A DNA stretch of 29,713 nt, from positions 1-29,713 of the forward strand of contig CAYUPY010000009.1 in NCBI GenBank assembly GCA_964446595.1, in the 5' to 3' direction. This DNA comes from CAYUPY01 sp964446595 (lineage in GTDB: Bacteria > Patescibacteriota > Dojkabacteria > J137 > JAEUSD01). The translations under genes were made by a program, and so were the position numbers. The notes beneath the pieces are model-generated. The model worked only from the letters and a program-made list of their open reading frames with translations. It searched no databases and was not told the origin of the DNA. The first letter of the stretch is position 1; every line of letters starts with the position of its first letter. Shown here piece after piece: positions 1 to 8,306 of this stretch.

Positions 1-785
1 CATTCAGCGTTATTCCATACCTGTTCCACTTCATCACTATCTTCTAGCTCTGCAGTGAAGTTAGCTAACTTTTCGTTATCATTTTCGTTTAGAGGTACAG
101 TCTGTGAAGGCTTATAACCCAAAGCCGACTCAATTATCTTATACTTTGATTTCTGTAAAGCCTGTACAGCATTACTATATGATTCTTTACTAATCGTTAT
201 CTCGTAAGTTGTAATCCCCTCTTCTTCACCTAGCTTCTCGATATCCTCTATTCCTTCAATCTCCATTAGTTCTAATACCATTTCATCTGGATCTACCTTA
301 TGATACTCTCCGTCTTTACCATATTTTTCAGATTCCACAAAACGCATAGATTCAAGAATTGCACTTCCCTTCTCTTCAAATTGCCAAGAAACACTTCCTT
401 CTGGGGCCATTTTGCCGCCAAAGAAATTCTCTACAATTTGTCTAATTTCAGTCAGGGCACGATTAGTGTTATCTGTTTGGGACCTTATTAGCACCCCAAC
501 TCCTCCTGGACCATAAGCCTCATAAAGCACCTTTACTATTTTTGAGCCATCTTGTAGCTCACCTGTTCCTTTTTTTACAGCCTTATCTATATTGTCTGCT
601 GGAAAATTCGCAGCTTTTGCCTTATCTATTGCCATTCGTAAGACAAAATTCATTTCAGGATCTCCCCCACCCTCCTGGGCTGCGAGGGTGATCTCTTTCG
701 AAAGCTTGGCAAAAATTTTCCCTCTCGCCGCGTCATTAGCACCCTTCTGCCTCTTAATTTTTGCCCATTTGGAATGTCCTGACAT
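1..785 (-). CDS. yebC: YebC/PmpR-family protein (3' end cut by window)
   Basis: The minus-strand frame opens at 785 with MSGHSKWAKIKRQKGAND, the near-invariant start of the YebC/PmpR family, and later reads GPGGVGVLI and NRALTEIR, both family hallmarks. About 261 codons are visible, close to the usual 240-250 residues, so almost all of the protein is here. The last readable codon is GAA and the next begins TG, so the stop may be a TGA just outside the window. Family members are cytosolic; some act as transcription regulators, and recent work links them to relief of ribosome stalling at proline runs, which would pair naturally with the efp gene about 3.4 kb upstream on the same strand. It lies 27 bp after the LCP-like gene and has no Shine-Dalgarno sequence, only A/T-rich DNA before the ATG. 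Confidence 0.95.
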   Translation of the reverse strand, partial: MSGHSKWAKIKRQKGANDAARGKIFAKLSKEITLAAQEGGGDPEMNFVLRMAIDKAKAANFPADNIDKAVKKGTGELQDGSKIVKVLYEAYGPGGVGVLIRSQTDNTNRALTEIRQIVENFFGGKMAPEGSVSWQFEEKGSAILESMRFVESEKYGKDGEYHKVDPDEMVLELMEIEGIEDIEKLGEEEGITTYEITISKESYSNAVQALQKSKYKIIESALGYKPSQTVPLNENDNEKLANFTAELEDSDEVEQVWNNAE

Positions 786-812
786 TTCTTTTAATTTTAA
801 AAATTAATGTTT

Positions 813-2171
813 TTACTCATCAGCCGTGTCGGTAATTAGGTCAGATCCTAATACTAGGACTAGTTCTGCTGTATGGTTATATGGATAAACTTCATTTAAT
901 ACTATAACTTTACCCCTAGTTACCCAACGAATAAGTTCTATGTTTTCCGGGTAACCTTCCGAAGGATTATACACTACTGTTTCGGTTGTTAACTCTGGAG
1001 AATTAGCAGCTCTAACAACATTTCCTCCTAAGTTACTTAACCACCTTCTATGTTTACCTGCAAAACCTGAAACTCCAGCACCGTTATACACTTCGATTCT
1101 GGCTTGCTCTCTTTGAACCTCGGGCAGAGCAAATAATTGCTGCACTTTCTCATCTACAATAGCTGTATTAGGAACATAATACTTGGTATTTCTAACTTCA
1201 AAAAGTAACGTATCAAATAGGTTTATTTCAGTAGATCGAAGTTCTTTTAATCCCCATAGATGGTTTGCTACAGAAAATAATTCATTTTTTTGCATGTTTG
1301 TAGATATATTTTTGAGTATATTTTCCGAGTTTACGTATGCCTTCAAAGCAAAAAACATGTTCTGATTTTGAAACAATACCGTATCAATAAAGCTTTTTAA
1401 TCTTTGGTTCTTAGCATCAATCCCAGGTTGGTCGGCAGCAAGATACTTAAAAAGTTGCCCTCCTTCTAATACTTGTCCTTCAATAAATACACCTGCATCT
1501 TCATCCTCCACATCCTCTGAGATGTCATAAGTTATGTCTAGTTTATTAAATATCTCTAGTAGACCAGCTTTAGAAAAGGCTAAATATCTATCAACCTGCA
1601 CACCCAACATCGACTCTGTCCTTTCGACTAAAGCTTGGTATGGAGATTCGTCAATAGCAGCGGCTTTTGCTGGCAGCTTATTTATTTCTACGATTTCGCG
1701 ATTATAGCTGGTGGCCAGTTCTGGGTTAATGTATATAACATCCGATTTTTCTTCCCCCTTAGTGATACTTAATAATGAGATAAAATCTACAAAGCTATAT
1801 CCATTACTCTCTTCATACACCAGTACTAATATATTCAACTGTTCTCCTGTCACCTCGGGTATTGTCTCTTCCCAATCCCAAGCTAATGGAGAAGTTTCGA
1901 GTGAGAGTACCTTAAACCAGGGCAATAATATAATCCCAATAATTGCTACAACTAAAGATAGCAACCCTATCTGTAATGCTATACGCAAATAAGCTATAAA
2001 ACTCATTTGACCCGCTGAGATAGGATCTGTGCCTTTTTTTGACTTCCCCCCCTTACCTCTTCTTCTCCACCTTGTCCATTTCCTGAGTATGTTCATCCCC
2101 AGAAAGTGACTTTTCTCCACCCTAGAAGGAGTAGTTTTCTTTCTGGACTTAGTAGCTCTTCTCTTCGCCAT
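813..2171 (-). CDS. Membrane-anchored LCP-like protein with LytR_C domain
   Basis: About 452 residues. A very basic N-terminus is followed by one membrane segment (about residues 60-80, hydrophobic run ending LLPWF), so the bulk should lie outside the membrane. The middle (about 100-310) resembles a diverged LytR-CpsA-Psr domain: an LNILVLVY strand, then VDRYLAFSKAGLLEIF matching the LCP 'id.y..i....f...id' stretch, then AKNQRLKSFIDTVL. The C-terminus (about 360-445) is a LytR_C domain with IEVYNGAGVSGFAGK. The arginines and PRD-type motif used by catalytic LCP ligases are not seen, so attachment of wall polymers is doubtful. The open frame extends to an ATG at 2189; I prefer the ATG at 2171 (MAKRRATKS), which reduces overlap with the upstream pseudouridine synthase. 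The role is presumably envelope-related. Confidence 0.7.
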   Translation of the reverse strand: MAKRRATKSRKKTTPSRVEKSHFLGMNILRKWTRWRRRGKGGKSKKGTDPISAGQMSFIAYLRIALQIGLLSLVVAIIGIILLPWFKVLSLETSPLAWDWEETIPEVTGEQLNILVLVYEESNGYSFVDFISLLSITKGEEKSDVIYINPELATSYNREIVEINKLPAKAAAIDESPYQALVERTESMLGVQVDRYLAFSKAGLLEIFNKLDITYDISEDVEDEDAGVFIEGQVLEGGQLFKYLAADQPGIDAKNQRLKSFIDTVLFQNQNMFFALKAYVNSENILKNISTNMQKNELFSVANHLWGLKELRSTEINLFDTLLFEVRNTKYYVPNTAIVDEKVQQLFALPEVQREQARIEVYNGAGVSGFAGKHRRWLSNLGGNVVRAANSPELTTETVVYNPSEGYPENIELIRWVTRGKVIVLNEVYPYNHTAELVLVLGSDLITDTADE

Positions 2172-3063
2172 AGCTAAACCCCAACTCATGAAAATCTTCT
2201 GGTATAGGTGCTTCTATATCTACCTCTTCTCCCGCCACACTCTCGATACGAATTCGATACGCATGCAGAAACATCCTTTTAGCATCTTCGCCGCCGTATT
2301 TCGTATCTCCTAGGATTGGGAATCCCAGGTGTGCAGCTTGCGCTCTAATCTGGTGTGTCCTTCCAGTAATTGGCTTCGCTAACACCAAAGTTAATCCATC
2401 CTCTGGTAGATAATCGATCAATTCAAACTCCGTGTGTGCAAAGTCACCCTCCAACTTATCCACATACTGTCTCTTTTCAAGATGATCATATTTTAGAAAG
2501 TTATGAGCCACTATTTTTTCCGAACCATACTTCGATGGCCAATTCCCTTTCACAACTGCTAAGTAATACTTTTTCACTTTGCTTTGTGAGAACTGTTTGG
2601 TGTAATGCCAGGCACCTTCTGGTGACAAAGCTAATAGTACAATCCCAGATGTACGTTTATCTATACGGTTAATCAGACTTACTCCATACTCGTTTAGTTC
2701 CTTGCCCAGGTTATATACCATTGCATTTACCAAACTCTGGTTATCATCCTTACTAACTGGATGAACTTTTAATCCTATTGGCTTATTTACTACTACCAAG
2801 TCTTCATCTTTGTATAGGATCTTGATTTTTTTTCTATACGGGTCCAGGACTTGACGCTCCAAAGTCTCATCCGTACTTACAGATAAAGTATCTCCTTCAC
2901 TACATCTATAGTTTGGCCGATACTCAACTTCTCCGTTTACTTTAACTAGCCCTTGATTTAACATCTTTTTTACCGCAGCGCGTGAATACTTCGGTAACTT
3001 AAACTTTAACAACAGATCTAGTCTTTGTCCGGCATTTTGTTTTTCAACTGTAAATTTTTCCAT
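2149..3063 (-). CDS. rluD: RluA/RluD-family pseudouridine synthase
   Basis: 304 residues. An N-terminal S4 RNA-binding domain (about 1-60, with AGQRLDLLLK and GLVKVNGEV) is followed by the RluA-family catalytic domain. The motif INRIDKRTSGIVLLA corresponds to HRLDxxTSG, and its Asp is the catalytic residue; GRTHQIRAQAAHLG is the second family signature. It converts uridine to pseudouridine in RNA, probably 23S rRNA by analogy with RluD, though RluC or RluA-type substrates cannot be excluded from sequence alone. Its start overlaps the end of lspA by 46 bp and its end overlaps the LCP-like gene, so it sits inside a tightly packed operon. The lspA-rluD pairing is common in bacteria and supports both calls. 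Confidence 0.9.
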   Translation of the reverse strand: MEKFTVEKQNAGQRLDLLLKFKLPKYSRAAVKKMLNQGLVKVNGEVEYRPNYRCSEGDTLSVSTDETLERQVLDPYRKKIKILYKDEDLVVVNKPIGLKVHPVSKDDNQSLVNAMVYNLGKELNEYGVSLINRIDKRTSGIVLLALSPEGAWHYTKQFSQSKVKKYYLAVVKGNWPSKYGSEKIVAHNFLKYDHLEKRQYVDKLEGDFAHTEFELIDYLPEDGLTLVLAKPITGRTHQIRAQAAHLGFPILGDTKYGGEDAKRMFLHAYRIRIESVAGEEVDIEAPIPEDFHELGFSYGEEKSY

Positions 3064-3476
3064 AGTTTTTCTAATAATACCACGACAATGATAAATAAGA
3101 CCGTGATATTAGTTGCAATATCAGCCAGGTTAACACTGTAAGTTGCTACATTTATGTAGTCCCTCACGTAACCTAGGAATATGCGATCGTATAGGTTGCT
3201 CAAAGAAGAAAATATTAGGACGTTTAGCAATAGGTTTATTAGTTGTGACTTTGATCTAGCAATAAACCATCCTATAAGTAACAAAAGTAGTGTGTGTGCT
3301 AATACTATCTTTTCAGAACCTAAAAAACTTACCCAGCCAAAAGCGATGCCAGGATTAGGATTGGTAACACCTTGTTCAGCTGCTTGAGTCTTAAAAATAA
3401 TATCAATAACTGCAACCAGAATACCAATCGCGGCTGCAAGTACATACCTACTACTAATCTTTTTGCTCAGCTCCAC
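3018..3476 (-). CDS. lspA: Lipoprotein signal peptidase (signal peptidase II)
   Basis: 152 residues with four hydrophobic membrane segments (about 12-28, 57-73, 82-95, 120-136). Family motifs are present: NPGIAFGWV near the N-terminal third, NLYDRIFLGYVRDYI, and VNLADI. The Asp residues in VRD and NLAD fit the two catalytic aspartates of this membrane aspartyl protease, which removes signal peptides from prolipoproteins. The usual GG before NxxDR is replaced by SL, a modest divergence. The start appears to be GTG at 3476, which overlaps the preceding membrane-protein gene by 23 bp; I see no better downstream start that keeps the first membrane segment. It is followed by rluD, a common pairing. 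Confidence 0.9.
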   Translation of the reverse strand: MELSKKISSRYVLAAAIGILVAVIDIIFKTQAAEQGVTNPNPGIAFGWVSFLGSEKIVLAHTLLLLLIGWFIARSKSQLINLLLNVLIFSSLSNLYDRIFLGYVRDYINVATYSVNLADIATNITVLFIIVVVLLEKLWKNLQLKNKMPDKD

Positions 3477-4116
3477 GATTCGCTAATCGTCTGGTTGCTT
3501 TCTTTGCTGCACTGTTGGCAGCTTCTATTCTCTGACCTACACTTTTTCGAGTTCTTTCAAAGATGCTCTCTCCTGCCTTCTGTTTTTTAGCGCGGGAAGT
3601 TAAAGTCTCTGTATTATCATTATTATCTTCAGTCTTAACATCTGGTTTCCTTTTAGGTGAATCTAATTGGATTTTAAGATCTTCACGCTTCGTAGTTATT
3701 CCAAAATCCAAAGTCATATCAGCTTCTTTATTTAAACTAGGACTAATTTGCAAATTCAATGACAGCTTTACTTCTCCATCTTCCCCGGTAAACTTAACAA
3801 GAGGCACGTCAACCCCGCCAACAGCAGAATCACTATAAGACATTTCATCTTTAATTAAGAATTCTTCTTCAGGACGGATCACCAAATAGATGATTAAAGC
3901 AGGGAAGTTTAGAATAAACACAAATAAAGTCACTAAGACTGCTACAAGCATGTTTTTATACCTTTTACTTGCATCCGCATAAACCCAGACACATAGTGCA
4001 ATCCATAGTAACGCCAAGTAAATCCCGAACCCTTGTAGAACCACATTGAAATCTATTGCCCCATCACCAGTAATGCTTCCTACTAGTGTTTCGAACATAT
4101 CAGTTAAAAAGTTCAT
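3454..4116 (-). CDS. Hypothetical two-TM membrane protein with charged tail
   Basis: 220 residues. Two membrane segments (about 27-47 and 56-80) are separated by a short loop reading VYADASKRYKN, followed by a long soluble tail. The tail has an acidic, beta-prone part (about 85-150) and ends in a very basic, Lys/Arg/Ala-rich stretch (about 165-220). Short membrane proteins with a WVYxDAxKR loop occur in many CPR genomes, but no function is established to my knowledge and I do not assign one. The basic tail could bind nucleic acid or phospholipid headgroups (inference). It is the first gene of a run with lspA and rluD, and starts 27 bp after efp. Confidence 0.75.
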   Translation of the reverse strand: MNFLTDMFETLVGSITGDGAIDFNVVLQGFGIYLALLWIALCVWVYADASKRYKNMLVAVLVTLFVFILNFPALIIYLVIRPEEEFLIKDEMSYSDSAVGGVDVPLVKFTGEDGEVKLSLNLQISPSLNKEADMTLDFGITTKREDLKIQLDSPKRKPDVKTEDNNDNTETLTSRAKKQKAGESIFERTRKSVGQRIEAANSAAKKATRRLANRGAEQKD

Positions 4117-4142
4117 GTTCTTTAAAATAAAAAGTTAATAAA

Positions 4143-4709
4143 TTAGGCTCGGCCAGTATACTCTTTTGTATCAGTGTTTACTTTGATCCGATCTCCGTTT
4201 TTTATAAACATCGGTACATTTACCTTAAAACCTGTCTCCGTAGTAACCTGTTTTAAGGCATTATTTACCGTGTCACCGGATACTGCTGGTGGTGCATCTG
4301 TCACCTCCAATTCTACAGTCTTCGGTAACTCTATACTAATAGGTTCATCGCTCAAATACAAGGCCACTACTTTCTCCCCTTCTTTCAAAAGTTGTAAATC
4401 ATTCTCTAAATCCTCTTGCAATAGAGAGAACTGAGCATATGAGTCCATATCCATGAAGTGTACTTTAGTACCATCAACGTATAAATATTGTGCGCTGCGT
4501 TTGCTGATGTCAGCCTCCTCAAGTTTGGCCCCACTGTCATAAGTGCGCTCAGAAATTGATCCACTTTCTAGGTCTCGAACTTTCACTCTGATTGTTGCCT
4601 GACCTCTTCCGTACTTACGGTGTTGGTATTGTAGTACTTTTAGTGTTTGTCCTGAATCTGTAAAGACAGTTCCGCTTTTTAGTTCATTCGCATTAAGAAT
4701 ATTCGCCAT
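4143..4709 (-). CDS. efp: Elongation factor P
   Basis: 188 residues, the normal length. It has the three-domain EF-P layout: a KOW-like N-terminal domain (1-65), a central OB domain (66-128, with AQFSLLQEDLEN) and a C-terminal OB domain ending in the conserved GDRIKVNTDTKEYTGRA. EF-P binds between the P and E sites and rescues ribosomes stalled at polyproline. At the tip loop, where most EF-Ps have PGKGQA with a modified Lys, this protein reads KYGRGQA, so Arg35 replaces the lysine. There is no Shine-Dalgarno sequence. It follows tRNA-Leu by about 48 bp and may be read from the same upstream transcript. Confidence 0.95.
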   Translation of the reverse strand: MANILNANELKSGTVFTDSGQTLKVLQYQHRKYGRGQATIRVKVRDLESGSISERTYDSGAKLEEADISKRSAQYLYVDGTKVHFMDMDSYAQFSLLQEDLENDLQLLKEGEKVVALYLSDEPISIELPKTVELEVTDAPPAVSGDTVNNALKQVTTETGFKVNVPMFIKNGDRIKVNTDTKEYTGRA

Positions 4710-4757
4710 AAGTTTTTCTTTACAAAATAAATTTGGTTATTCTAAGAAGAAGAATTT

Positions 4758-4845
4758 TGGTACCGGAGGAGGGAATCGAACCCTCACGAAGTTTACCTTC
4801 ACCGGATTTTGAGTCCGGCGTGTCTACCAATTCCACCACTCCGGC
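4758..4845 (-). tRNA. tRNA-Leu (anticodon CAA)
   Basis: Class II tRNA. The acceptor stem GCCGGAG/CTCCGGT (G1:U72 wobble) is followed by a D arm with GGTAGAC, an anticodon loop CTCAAAA (anticodon CAA, reads UUG), a long variable arm GAAGGTAAACTTC, a T arm GAGGG-TTCGATT-CCCTC and discriminator A. The three bases after the discriminator are CCA, so this is the only tRNA in the window that appears to encode its CCA end; the other five do not, so it may be chance. It lies between dnaB and efp. Confidence 0.97.
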
Positions 4846-4855
4846 AGGCTTTGCT

Positions 4856-4864
4856 ATTTTAACA
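4856..4864 (-). promoter_or_regulatory. Extended -10 promoter of tRNA-Leu
   Basis: Minus-strand TGTTAAAAT, a TGn-extended -10 box, ends 10 nt before the first base of tRNA-Leu, so the expected start site is only 3-4 nt upstream of the mature 5' end. No convincing -35 box. Confidence 0.6.
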
Positions 4865-4888
4865 TAACAGTAAAGAAAAAGCTCTACA

Positions 4889-6211
4889 TTATAGATCAGC
4901 AAACTTAGTATTCTCTTCAATGAATTTTAGCTCTACAATGCCTATTGGTCCATTCCTATGCTTAGAGATGATCACATCAGCAATATTCTGCTTTTCCGTA
5001 TCAGGATTATATAGCTTTTCTCTAGACAAGAACATTACCACATCAGCATCCTGCTCAATTGATCCTGAGTCACGAAGGTCTGACAGCTGAGGCATATGAT
5101 CAGCACGGTTTTCTACAGAACGATTAAGCTGGGCCAGCGCAACCACCGGCACACTCAGCTCTCTAGCAAGTAACTTTAGTCCACGTGATATTTCAGATAT
5201 TTCCTGTGCACGGTTATCTTTATACTTCCCACTACCCTGCATCAATTGTAGATAATCAACTACAATCATATCTAACCCCTTATCCATCATCAGCTTTCTA
5301 CATTTACTTCTTAAGCTACCTATTGTCACCCCAGGCGTATCATCTACGTAAAGTTTAGCCTCGGCTAATTTCCCAGCTCCTTCTGCAAACCTGCTATAAC
5401 CTTCATCTGTCATCATCCCCATCCTTAAATCCCATAAACTAACGTTTATTTGTTGAGAAAGAATCCTTTGTATAACTTGAATTGAAGGCATTTCCAGTGA
5501 AAAAATCGCCACTGATTTGTGCTCTTCTACTGCTACATGCCGGGCAATATCAAGGGCAAAAGAACTTTTACCTACAGATGGTCTTGCGGCCACTATTAAC
5601 AAGTCAGAATCATGTATTCCGCCAAGCATAGCGTCTAAGTCCCTCAAGCCTGTTGGCAACCCCCTAAGCGCATTTGGGTTCTTGCTGTACTCCTCAATCT
5701 GCTCAAAGTGCATTTCCACTAATTCTGCCGCAGATAAAAACTCTCGTTGCGTATTATCAATACTTAAAGAAAACAACTGGCCTTCTAGCTCACTCAAAAT
5801 CTCTTCCAGCTCTTTGCTTTCAATCCTGGCTTGGTCAGCCAATGTAGCACCATACGTAATTAGACTCCGGCGCACGCTCGCCTCTTTTACAAGATTTGCG
5901 TATTCAACCAAATGTGCAGAAGTAGGTACCTCAGCGATTAACTCTGAAAGATATGCACTTCCCCCCGCCTGTGCTAATTTCTTACGTTTTTTTAGCTCAG
6001 AAGTGATAGTTACTACGTCAACAGGCTTTGCCGCACTGTAGAGATTGGTGATTGATTCGTATAGTAACGCATGCTGCGGTGAATAGAAATGCTCAGCATG
6101 CAAGATATCCGCAACTTTAGGTAAAGCATTAGCATCAATCAGGATCGCGCCTATTACCCCTCTTTCGGCCTCCAAATTTTGAGGAGGCGTTTTTAGATTA
6201 TCTTGCGGCAT
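4889..6211 (-). CDS. dnaB: Replicative DNA helicase DnaB
   Basis: 440 residues, typical for DnaB, with no intein. The N-terminal domain (about 8-105) opens PPQNLEAERGVIGAIL, the family signature. The C-terminal RecA-like ATPase (about 180-440) has Walker A ARPSVGKSSFALD, Walker B MIVVDYLQLM and the motif SDLRDSGSIEQDADVVMFL. It is the ring helicase that unwinds DNA at the fork in the 5'-3' direction and interacts with primase. It begins 11 bp after the MBL-fold-like gene, without a ribosome binding site, so the two are probably co-transcribed from the promoter at about 6775-6803. No dnaC or dnaI loader gene is in the window. Confidence 0.97.
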   Translation of the reverse strand: MPQDNLKTPPQNLEAERGVIGAILIDANALPKVADILHAEHFYSPQHALLYESITNLYSAAKPVDVVTITSELKKRKKLAQAGGSAYLSELIAEVPTSAHLVEYANLVKEASVRRSLITYGATLADQARIESKELEEILSELEGQLFSLSIDNTQREFLSAAELVEMHFEQIEEYSKNPNALRGLPTGLRDLDAMLGGIHDSDLLIVAARPSVGKSSFALDIARHVAVEEHKSVAIFSLEMPSIQVIQRILSQQINVSLWDLRMGMMTDEGYSRFAEGAGKLAEAKLYVDDTPGVTIGSLRSKCRKLMMDKGLDMIVVDYLQLMQGSGKYKDNRAQEISEISRGLKLLARELSVPVVALAQLNRSVENRADHMPQLSDLRDSGSIEQDADVVMFLSREKLYNPDTEKQNIADVIISKHRNGPIGIVELKFIEENTKFADL

Positions 6212-6222
6212 AAAAAGTTAAT

Positions 6223-6768
6223 TTATTTTAACTCAATGACTTGTACTGCGGATTCTTCATCACCAAAGTCACTTGCTTTGGCAGAATATGTAGGAATAGA
6301 TTCGGTTACTTCTAGACTTAGTGTTTTTTCTAGTTCACCTTTATCTACATCATAAACCAAAATGGTGTTTGGAGATATTTTCTTAATTAATGCGTCACTT
6401 TGCTGAACAGCATGTCCACCTACCACTAAAATATTGACTTCTCCAAGTAAATCGATATTCTCTTTGTTTAATTTGGCTACTTCACCTACAATAACTGCAC
6501 AACCAACTCTATTCATAATAATCTTATAAATATCAGCAGTACCATTCGGACTTTCTTTAGTTTCTACCGCAATTACTTCTACTACTCCATACTCATACTC
6601 ACCTGGACCTTTTACAGATACCGCCTGTTCGGCTTCATCCTTTGTTTCTCCTAGTACAAAAAACCTCTCTGCAGAGGGTCTCACTGTGTCTTCTTTTAAT
6701 AAAACGAATACTTCTGCCTTAGAGTTATATACTCTTATTTGTTTTGAATTTACTCTCTTTATTTTCAT
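6223..6768 (-). CDS. Degenerate MBL-fold (UlaG-like) protein, probably non-catalytic
   Basis: 181 residues. The pattern GPGEYEYGVVEVIAV, then a strand with AVIVGEVAKLN, then VNILVVGGHAVQQSDALIKKISPNTILVY resembles the second half of UlaG/YqjP-like metallo-beta-lactamase-fold proteins common in CPR genomes (GPGEYE...GxxDVLLVPVGG...QIxPKxVIPMHY). None of the metal-binding histidines (HxHxDH, or the His at the final strand) is present, so a metal hydrolase activity is unlikely. It precedes dnaB by 11 bp, and the start codon lies 6 nt after a -10-like box, which suggests a leaderless mRNA. Function unknown; the family call is by pattern only. Confidence 0.55.
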   Translation of the reverse strand: MKIKRVNSKQIRVYNSKAEVFVLLKEDTVRPSAERFFVLGETKDEAEQAVSVKGPGEYEYGVVEVIAVETKESPNGTADIYKIIMNRVGCAVIVGEVAKLNKENIDLLGEVNILVVGGHAVQQSDALIKKISPNTILVYDVDKGELEKTLSLEVTESIPTYSAKASDFGDEESAVQVIELK

Positions 6769-6774
6769 GAACGT

Positions 6775-6803
6775 AGCATATCAGATTAACTGTCCTTGAA
6801 CAA
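6775..6803 (-). promoter_or_regulatory. Promoter of MBL-like/dnaB operon
   Basis: Minus strand TTGTTC, 17-nt spacer, TGn-extended TATGCT. The -10 box ends 6 nt before the ATG at 6768, so the transcript would be leaderless. It is divergent from the rpmE promoter. Confidence 0.55.
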
Positions 6804-6857
6804 GCCACATTATTTGCCAGATGTTACGTTTCAAGTGTTTCACGGCAAATTAATTAT

Positions 6858-6886
6858 TTGTCAATTATTTGAATCGGTTGTATAAT
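6858..6886 (+). promoter_or_regulatory. Strong promoter of rpmE-prfA-prmC
   Basis: TTGTCA at 6858-6863, a 17-nt spacer and perfect TATAAT at 6881-6886. The start codon chosen for rpmE begins 10 nt after the box, so the leader should be 1-4 nt and there is no Shine-Dalgarno sequence. Confidence 0.8.
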
Positions 6887-6895
6887 CGCTGGACT

Positions 6896-7225
6896 ATGAG
6901 AACTGGAATACACCCAACACAACATGTAGTTAACTACGTTTGTAATTCCTGTGGCACAAAATACCGTGCTTACTCAACTTCTTCAGCAGATATTACTGTT
7001 GAAGTATGTAGTAATTGTCACCCATTCTACACTGGTGAAGAAGGTGTAATTGTTGACACTTACAGTAGAGTTGATAAGTTCCGCAAACAGCAAGAAGCTG
7101 CTAGCGAAGGTGCTACTGCAGTAACGCGCAAACGCAAGAAAAAAGCAACACGTAGTGCTAAAGCCAGCGAAGTTAAAGCCGACAAAAAGCTTACTTTGCG
7201 TGATATGCTTAAGCAAAAGAACTAA
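6896..7225 (+). CDS. rpmE: 50S ribosomal protein L31 with basic C-terminal extension
   Basis: 109 residues from the ATG at 6896 (MRTGIHPTQH). An upstream in-frame ATG exists at 6869, but it lies upstream of the TATAAT box and so would not be transcribed. L31 features are HPTQHVVNYVCNSCGTKY and VEVCSNCHPFYTGEEG; four cysteines mark the zinc-binding (C+) form, which binds the large subunit near the central protuberance and bridges to the small subunit. After about residue 65 comes a Lys/Arg/Ala-rich tail of about 45 residues beyond the usual L31 length. First gene of a plus-strand operon with prfA and prmC; rpmE-prfA-prmC linkage is common in bacteria. Confidence 0.95.
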   Translation: MRTGIHPTQHVVNYVCNSCGTKYRAYSTSSADITVEVCSNCHPFYTGEEGVIVDTYSRVDKFRKQQEAASEGATAVTRKRKKKATRSAKASEVKADKKLTLRDMLKQKN

Positions 7226-7234
7226 TTAGTCTCT

Positions 7235-8287
7235 ATGGACCTTCCTCAATACGATATTAGTGAGAAGCAATCTAGACTGAAGGATATTGCCGCACAAATG
7301 AGTGACCCTGCCTTTGCGAAGGATCAGGAAAAGATGGCATCCTTAGGTCTTGAGTACAACGAAACTAAAGATCTTATTGATGTATGGGAGGAGCTGACAC
7401 GACTTCACCGAGAAGGTGTAGGAGCTCAAGAGCTACTAGACGATCCTGACTACTCTTCTATTGCAGAGGAGGAGCTTGCAGAAATTGAACAAAAATTCAC
7501 AACGACATTAGAACGGTTTAAATCCCTCACAGTACCTAAACTTCCTGATGATGAAAAGCCAGCTATCCTGGAAATCAGAGCAGGAACTGGTGGTACAGAG
7601 GCTGGTTTATTTGCTGAAGAACTCATGCGTATGTATGTTCGCTATCTTACTAGCGAGAATATGTCCGTAAGTGAGGCATCAATAAACTACCAAGCTGAAG
7701 GTGGTATAAAAGAAGCTATACTTGAAGTTAATGCGCCTGGAGGCTACGGAAAGCTACGTTTCGAAAGTGGTGTGCATCGCGTTCAACGAGTTCCTTCTAC
7801 AGAATCAGGAGGAAGGATCCATACCTCTGCTGTCTCAGTTGCAGTCTTACCACAAGTTAGTGTAACAGATATAAGTGTAGACCCTAGTGAACTTAAAATT
7901 GATGTTTACCGGTCCTCAGGGCCTGGTGGACAGTCAGTAAATACTACAGATTCAGCCGTGCGTATAACCCACCTACCGACTGGCATATCAGTTAGTTGTC
8001 AAGATAGTAAATCTCAGCACAAGAACAAGGAAAAGGCCATGCAAATACTTGCTAGTAAACTTTATGAGATACAGCAACAAGAAGCAGCTGAGGCTGCACA
8101 GTCTATTCGTGCTAACGCGGTCAAAAGTGGTGACCGGTCAGTAAAAATTAGAACATACAACTTTCCCCAGGGAAGAGTCACAGACCATAGAACCAAAAAT
8201 ACGTGGTATAGCCTTACTGCAATCTTGGAAGGAGAACTAGCGGATATTGTCCCTGTAGTAAATCGCCAGCTCAGGGCTATTGAGTAG
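7235..8287 (+). CDS. prfA: Peptide chain release factor 1
   Basis: 350 residues, normal for RF1. The GGQ loop is SSGPGGQSVNTTDSAVR (Gln is the methylation target of PrmC). The decoding domain carries HRVQRVPSTESGGRIHTSA, where P-S-T takes the place of the RF1 PxT (usually PAT) tripeptide that reads UAA and UAG, which separates it from RF2 (SPF). The C-terminal part ends with RTYNFPQGRVTDHR. It starts 9 bp after rpmE, with no Shine-Dalgarno sequence. RF2 is not in the window, but topA appears to end in TGA, so an RF2 is expected elsewhere. Confidence 0.97.
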   Translation: MDLPQYDISEKQSRLKDIAAQMSDPAFAKDQEKMASLGLEYNETKDLIDVWEELTRLHREGVGAQELLDDPDYSSIAEEELAEIEQKFTTTLERFKSLTVPKLPDDEKPAILEIRAGTGGTEAGLFAEELMRMYVRYLTSENMSVSEASINYQAEGGIKEAILEVNAPGGYGKLRFESGVHRVQRVPSTESGGRIHTSAVSVAVLPQVSVTDISVDPSELKIDVYRSSGPGGQSVNTTDSAVRITHLPTGISVSCQDSKSQHKNKEKAMQILASKLYEIQQQEAAEAAQSIRANAVKSGDRSVKIRTYNFPQGRVTDHRTKNTWYSLTAILEGELADIVPVVNRQLRAIE

Positions 8288-8306
8288 TTTTAATACTCTG
8301 TTACAA

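Noticed and set aside
4720..4920. Minus-strand open frame of 66 codons
   Set aside because: It is the translation of tRNA-Leu and its flanks (the GVVELVDTPDSKSG pattern is typical of tRNA-Leu genes).
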